Assembly: GCA_037976565.1 (NCBI GenBank)
Contig: CP137679.1
Location: 11,010,992 to 11,074,991, forward strand
Direction of reading: 5' to 3'
Length of the DNA stretch: 64,000 nt
Source of the DNA: Mesocentrotus franciscanus
Lineage: Eukaryota; Echinodermata; Echinoidea; Camarodonta; Strongylocentrotidae
The notes beneath the pieces were generated by a model, which was not told the origin of the DNA, ran no database searches, and was given only the letters and a program-made list of their open reading frames with translations. Positions 59,720 through 64,000 of the stretch are shown here, in pieces; positions within the stretch are counted from its first letter, which is position 1; each line of letters starts with the position of its first letter. The position numbers were made by a program, and so were the translations under genes.

Positions 59720-60679
59720 AGGTTTTCCCGCCCAATTTCATCAGAGTTGCATCCGATTTAACGATGCGATCATTCAATATCGAGCGACTTTGAATGATCA
59801 CCGAGATCAACATTCAAAAAGCTAACTAGTTCATTCAATTTAATTGTATTAGCATGCGATTTCATGATTTTCTCACATAAACATGTAAAAAGCGCGTTCA
59901 AATTAAAAATGCACGTAAATGCATTCAAATTCGCACCTGCAACGCCCCGATGAACGTTAAGGTATTCAAATTCACGAATAGGTAATCATTTATAGCATTT
60001 GGGCAGTATTTCTTTTACTGTTTAAGTTCTTTGCAATCTGCATCTGTTTGAATAAATTATGCAAACTTTATGTACCTTGAAATGGGACCTTTGCCTTATC
60101 TTGAAATATCTTATTTGGTAATAACGTAAGTATGTACATGATAAGTACTTACTTACATGTAACAAAACTGTGAGTTATAACCGTTCTGTAAGTGTTATAT
60201 CCATACTGCTAGGGAATAAAGTAAAACTGGAAGAGAAGATTAGAAAGCAAAGAAATATATAAATATGATTAAAATAAACATTATGAAAGTTTAAAAAATG
60301 AAAATGAAATTATATAATTAAAAACAGTGAAAAAAGTAAATATGACGTGAAACAACCGCGGTAATAATTACATAGAATTACAGAACTTGTTTATGTTACT
60401 TTATTTCGAACGTTCAAAATGCGAAGGTGTGTGCCTACAAATGAAATTGAAATTGGTATTAAGGACGAAATTGAACGTATATCCAATGACAACTTCGCGA
60501 CACTAAATTTAATGGATACTCTCTAAATTGAATGAAATAAAATTTAAAAGGAATGCTATCAAACGAATGCTCAAAGAATGAAAATGAACCATGAGAGCAG
60601 AGAGTTGACGAAATCGTTCGAACTTGAACGCCTATTCATGAATTCGAATGGAACTCTAATGAAATTGGGCGGAAAACCT
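59720..60679. mobile_element. 960-bp non-coding element with terminal inverted repeats
   Basis: AGGTTTTCCCGCCCAATTTC at the left pairs with GAAATTGGGCGGAAAACCT at the right (one indel). The interior is rich in ATTCAAAT/ATTCGAA words without ORFs. The target duplication is not clear. Confidence 0.6.
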
Positions 60680-60734
60680 ATACTACCCCGGCTGTAGCCG
60701 AGCTACCATGAAAACTAGAATAAAGAGAGTTACT

Positions 60735-60765
60735 GGAATAGAGAGAGAGAGAGAGAGAGATAGAG
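60735..60765. repeat. (GA)n microsatellite
   Basis: Short GAGAGA run. Confidence 0.9.
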
Positions 60766-60884
60766 ACAAGGGTTGGACCGCTTGGTTGATGGTTATGACG
60801 TATATTACTGTTCAGTGTGTATAGGGGCCGAGAGGAAAGTGAGCTCCAATCTATCAAGGAGTATTTTGAAGTTTACCATTACTA

Positions 60885-62153
60885 GTCAGGTGGCTTAGTG
60901 AAATTATCGTTACTTGCCGGATAAAAGCACCATTTTTAGTACAGGGCTTCCTTAGGTCTTACTAAACGATATTAGGCTAGGAGCCCCCGGCAAAATTTCA
61001 ATTTAAGGGTGTGGTGGGGCGTCTTTGGAGCCCCAAATGATTTTATTACAATGATTTGTTGTTGTACAAATGCCATTTTGGTACAGGGCTTCCTTAGGAC
61101 CTACTGAACGATATTAGGGGAGCCCCGGCAAGAGTATCATATAAGGGTGGGGGCGGGGCGTCGCCTCGTAGCCCCCAAATAATTTAGAAGGTAATATAAC
61201 ATTTATTTGTAGTTGTACAAACGCCATTTTTGGTACAGGGCTTCCTTAGAACCTACTGAACGATATAAGGGTAGGAGCCCCCGGCAAGAATATCGTATAA
61301 GGGTGTGAGGCAGGGTCGTCGCCTCATAGCCCACAAATTATTTATAAGGTAATATAACATTGAGTTGTTGTTGTACAAACGCCATTTTGGTACAGGGCTT
61401 CATTAGGACCTGCTGAATGATGGTAGGGTAGGAGCCCCCGGCATAAATATTCATATATGTGTGATTGGGGGCCCCATTGCGTTGTACAACCGAAACTCAA
61501 TGTTATATTACCTTACAAATTATTTGTGGACTACGAGCCGACGCCCCTGTCCCACACCCTTATATGATATTCTTGCCGGGGCTCCTACCCTATATCGTTC
61601 AGTAGGTCCTAAGGAAGCCCTGTCCAAAACTGGCATTTGTACAACAACAAATAAATGTTATATTACCTTCTAAATTATTTGGGGGCTACGAAGCGACGCC
61701 CCCGCCCCACACCCTTATATGATATTCTTTCCGGAGGCTCCTACCCTAATATCGTTCAGTAGGTCCTAAGGAAGCCCTGTACCAAAAATGGCAATTGTAC
61801 AACAACAAATAAATGTTATATTACCTTCTAAATTATTTGGGGGCTACGAGGCGACGCCCCGCCCCACACCCTTATATGATATTCTTGCCGGGGGCTCCTA
61901 CCCTAATATCGTTAAGTAGGTCCTAAGGAAGCCCTGTACCAAAAATGGCATTTGTACAACAACGAATCAATGTTATAAAATCATTTGGGGGCTCCAAAAA
62001 GACGCCCCGCCCCACACCCTTAAATTGAAATTTTTGCCGGGGGCTCCTAGCCTTATATCGTTTAGTAGGTCCTAAGGAAGCCCTGTACCAAAAATGGTGC
62101 TTTTATCCGGCAAGTAACGATAATCGATAAATTTGACGCTAAGCCACCTGACT
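60885..62153. mobile_element. Foldback element with repeated modules and TA target duplication
   Basis: The ends GTCAGGTGGCTTAG and CTAAGCCACCTGAC are exact inverses flanked by TA. Each arm contains four copies of a module of about 155 bp (GTACAGGGCTTCCTTAGG, GGAGCCCCCGGCAA, GGGGCGTCG), in inverted orientation about a centre near 61.45-61.5 kb. It has no transposase and is non-autonomous. Confidence 0.85.
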
Positions 62154-62169
62154 ATACTATTTTGAGTTA

Positions 62170-63180
62170 AAAAAAAAAAAAAAAAAATCGTATCCCTCCC
62201 GACTCCCGGTAGAGTTTTTCAGCTTTTTGTCCCCCTCCCCCTTCCAGCTCTTTTAATTTATTTTGCCTTCACCCCCCCCCCCCCCCCCAAAAAAAAAAAA
62301 ATCTTGGTATCCTGGTACCGTCAAATTATAAGAGGCGCTCTATAAAGTTTTGGTTTTGCCCCCGCTTATTCAATAAATTATTGTTTTGAATACCAAGACA
62401 GTGGGTAATAAATTGTTACTTCGTACAATGATGAGTAGCGCCATCACCAGTTGCTTTATTAAAAAAGGTCCCATGTTTTGACGTCGTGAAAGTTCTAGTT
62501 GAATTGTTTCTTTGATACTATTAGCTACGACTGTATGAAAAATGCCTGGATATTTTAAGTAAGTGAGTAACGTTTAGGGAAGGGAAAGTTAAGTTTCACT
62601 TTCAGTATTCATTTTCATTTTTAATTTCGATAGCTATTGTTAGCCATTTCTCATATTCTCATAATTATTCAGAATTAACCTAATAATCATGCAGTATGTT
62701 GGTCTATTTATTTACTAGACCTATATTAATTTTGATGGCCAATGGATTTTCATTATTAAATTCAGCTCCCTCGCTTTACTCGATCGCGAAAATTCGAAAC
62801 TGGTAATATACTGGGGATTGAGACAGCGCCCCCTCCTTCTAGCAAAGTGGTGCTAACAGGTCGTGTGGGTTTCCTCCTGTCCTCAGTGAAGCTATGTGTG
62901 TCTGAAGCAGGGGCGGCGATTTCTTTTCATGACCGGGGGGGGGGGAGGATGAAATGCAAGGGATGAGGGAGCATAGTGAACGACAGGGGCGAAGGTGACG
63001 GAAGTCACTACCCCCTCACAGGTTTTGAAGTTTTGTTGTATTAAAAAATTACATTCCTTAGCAAAACTATAGTATAAAAACAAGCAATATGCCTATACCT
63101 TTTCACACTTCACTTTTACTTTGCCGGTAATAAGTGTGCAGTCCAAAGGGTTGTAAATATTTAGTAGGTCAATTTTAGTA
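62170..63180. other. Intergenic, homopolymer runs
   Basis: Long poly-A, poly-C and poly-G runs (about 62168, 62272, 62935). No gene was recognised. Confidence 0.5.
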
Positions 63181-63950
63181 AGTAGGGAGCTTGGGCATGG
63201 ATGGGACTTCTATTTCCCACTCTAGGCTCTGTTCATCAAGCTAGGAATCTTGGTGTAATATTAGATTCTATTATGTCACTTGAAACCCATGTTTCAAATT
63301 GTGTTAAACTGGCCAATTGTAATCTGCGTAATATCCGAGCAATTAGGCAATATCTCACACCTCAATCTACCCAACATTTAATACATGCTTTTGTTACTTC
63401 GCACCTGGACAATTGCAATTCATTACTTTTTGGACTACCCGCCAACCAAATTAACCGATTGCAAAAAGTTCAGAATGCTGCTGCTCGCCTTGTAACAAAC
63501 TCTAGAAGATCATCACATATCACTCCTATCTTGAAATCTCTTCACTGGCTCCCTGTTCAACAGCGTGTGATCTATAAAATTCTTCTCTTAACCTATCGTG
63601 CACTAAATGATCTAGCTCCAGAATATATTTCATCCCTTCTATCGCCCCACTCCACAGGTCGTTCTGGTTTACGTTCATCACATAATAATGTTAGGCTTAA
63701 AGAAATACGTACCAAAAGAAATTGGGGGGATCGAGCATTTGCATCAGCCGCTCCTTCTTCGTGGAATAAGTTACCTTTCTCTATTCAAACGGCCAACACT
63801 CTTTCTACTTTTAAAATTGGGCTTAAAACTCACCTGATGCTTAATGCATATTGTTAAATTTCAATGTTTTCTTTATACAATGCATGCCAAACAAATAATC
63901 ACCCTGTGCCACATTGTATATACCATGTCGATGCATGATGAATTTACATG
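63180..63950 (+). mobile_element. CR1/L2-like LINE 3' fragment
   Basis: The 5'-truncated end of a non-LTR element, open for 218 residues: ARNLGVILDSIMSLETHV, then HLDNCNSLLFGLP, LQKVQNAAARLVT, LHWLPVQQRVIYKILLLTYR and SSWNKLPFSIQTA. It corresponds to the region after the RT palm plus the conserved C-terminus. It is more intact than the 13.6-kb copy and probably of a related but different family. The RT catalytic core is absent, so it is inactive. Confidence 0.85.
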
Positions 63951-64000
63951 TAAGTTAATATTTAATATTTCTTTAATCTTAAGTATGTTCAATTCCTAAT

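Overview
This is eukaryotic, AT-rich, intron-containing DNA crowded with repeats: CR1/L2-like and L1/Tx1-like LINE fragments, a decayed Ty3/Gypsy element, tRNA-derived SINEs, TA-flanked foldback elements and long minisatellites. The gene content fits a marine deuterostome, most likely an echinoderm such as a sea urchin: a membrane guanylate-cyclase/natriuretic-peptide-type receptor, an intronless-CDS UDP-glucuronosyltransferase, a farnesoic-acid-O-methyltransferase-like (FAMeT) domain protein, and a LINE carrying a 2A-like motif. The species is an inference.

Layout. (1) 1-9.1 kb, minus strand: five exons of the extracellular ligand-binding domain of an ANF-receptor family protein. The 3' part (transmembrane, kinase-like and cyclase regions, if present) lies off the left edge. 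One exon has an apparent 1-base frameshift, one exon has a decayed tandem copy, and a LINE tail abuts a splice donor. (2) 9.1-17.4 kb: SINEs, a foldback MITE built of short palindromes, microsatellites, and a 3.4-kb CR1/L2-like LINE inserted in a minisatellite. (3) 17.45-31.16 kb: a very large imperfect palindrome with arms of about 6 kb, flanked by an 88-bp direct repeat. Each arm holds a complete, intact, divergently oriented five-exon gene for a predicted secreted FAMeT-domain protein of 311 residues, with identical exon lengths and all phase-1 introns.

(4) 31.47-37.94 kb: a foldback element with long inverted arms that contain a 174-bp tandem repeat, enclosing a decayed Gypsy fragment. 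(5) 38-47 kb: small tandem repeats, two LINE fragments, then several kb without recognisable genes. (6) 47.2-48.8 kb: the UGT gene, the only long intact single ORF. (7) 49.46-59.34 kb: three head-to-tail copies of a 4.05-kb repeat (the third internally deleted), each with a tRNA-Gly-like segment and CpG-rich alternating tracts. (8) 59.3-64 kb: hairpin repeats, a TIR element, a foldback element with TA target duplication, and a CR1/L2-like LINE 3' end.

The three protein loci are not obviously functionally linked. The strongest lead is the inverted FAMeT gene pair: both copies are intact, they differ at about 4% of coding positions, and amino-acid replacements are concentrated in the FAMeT-like domain.
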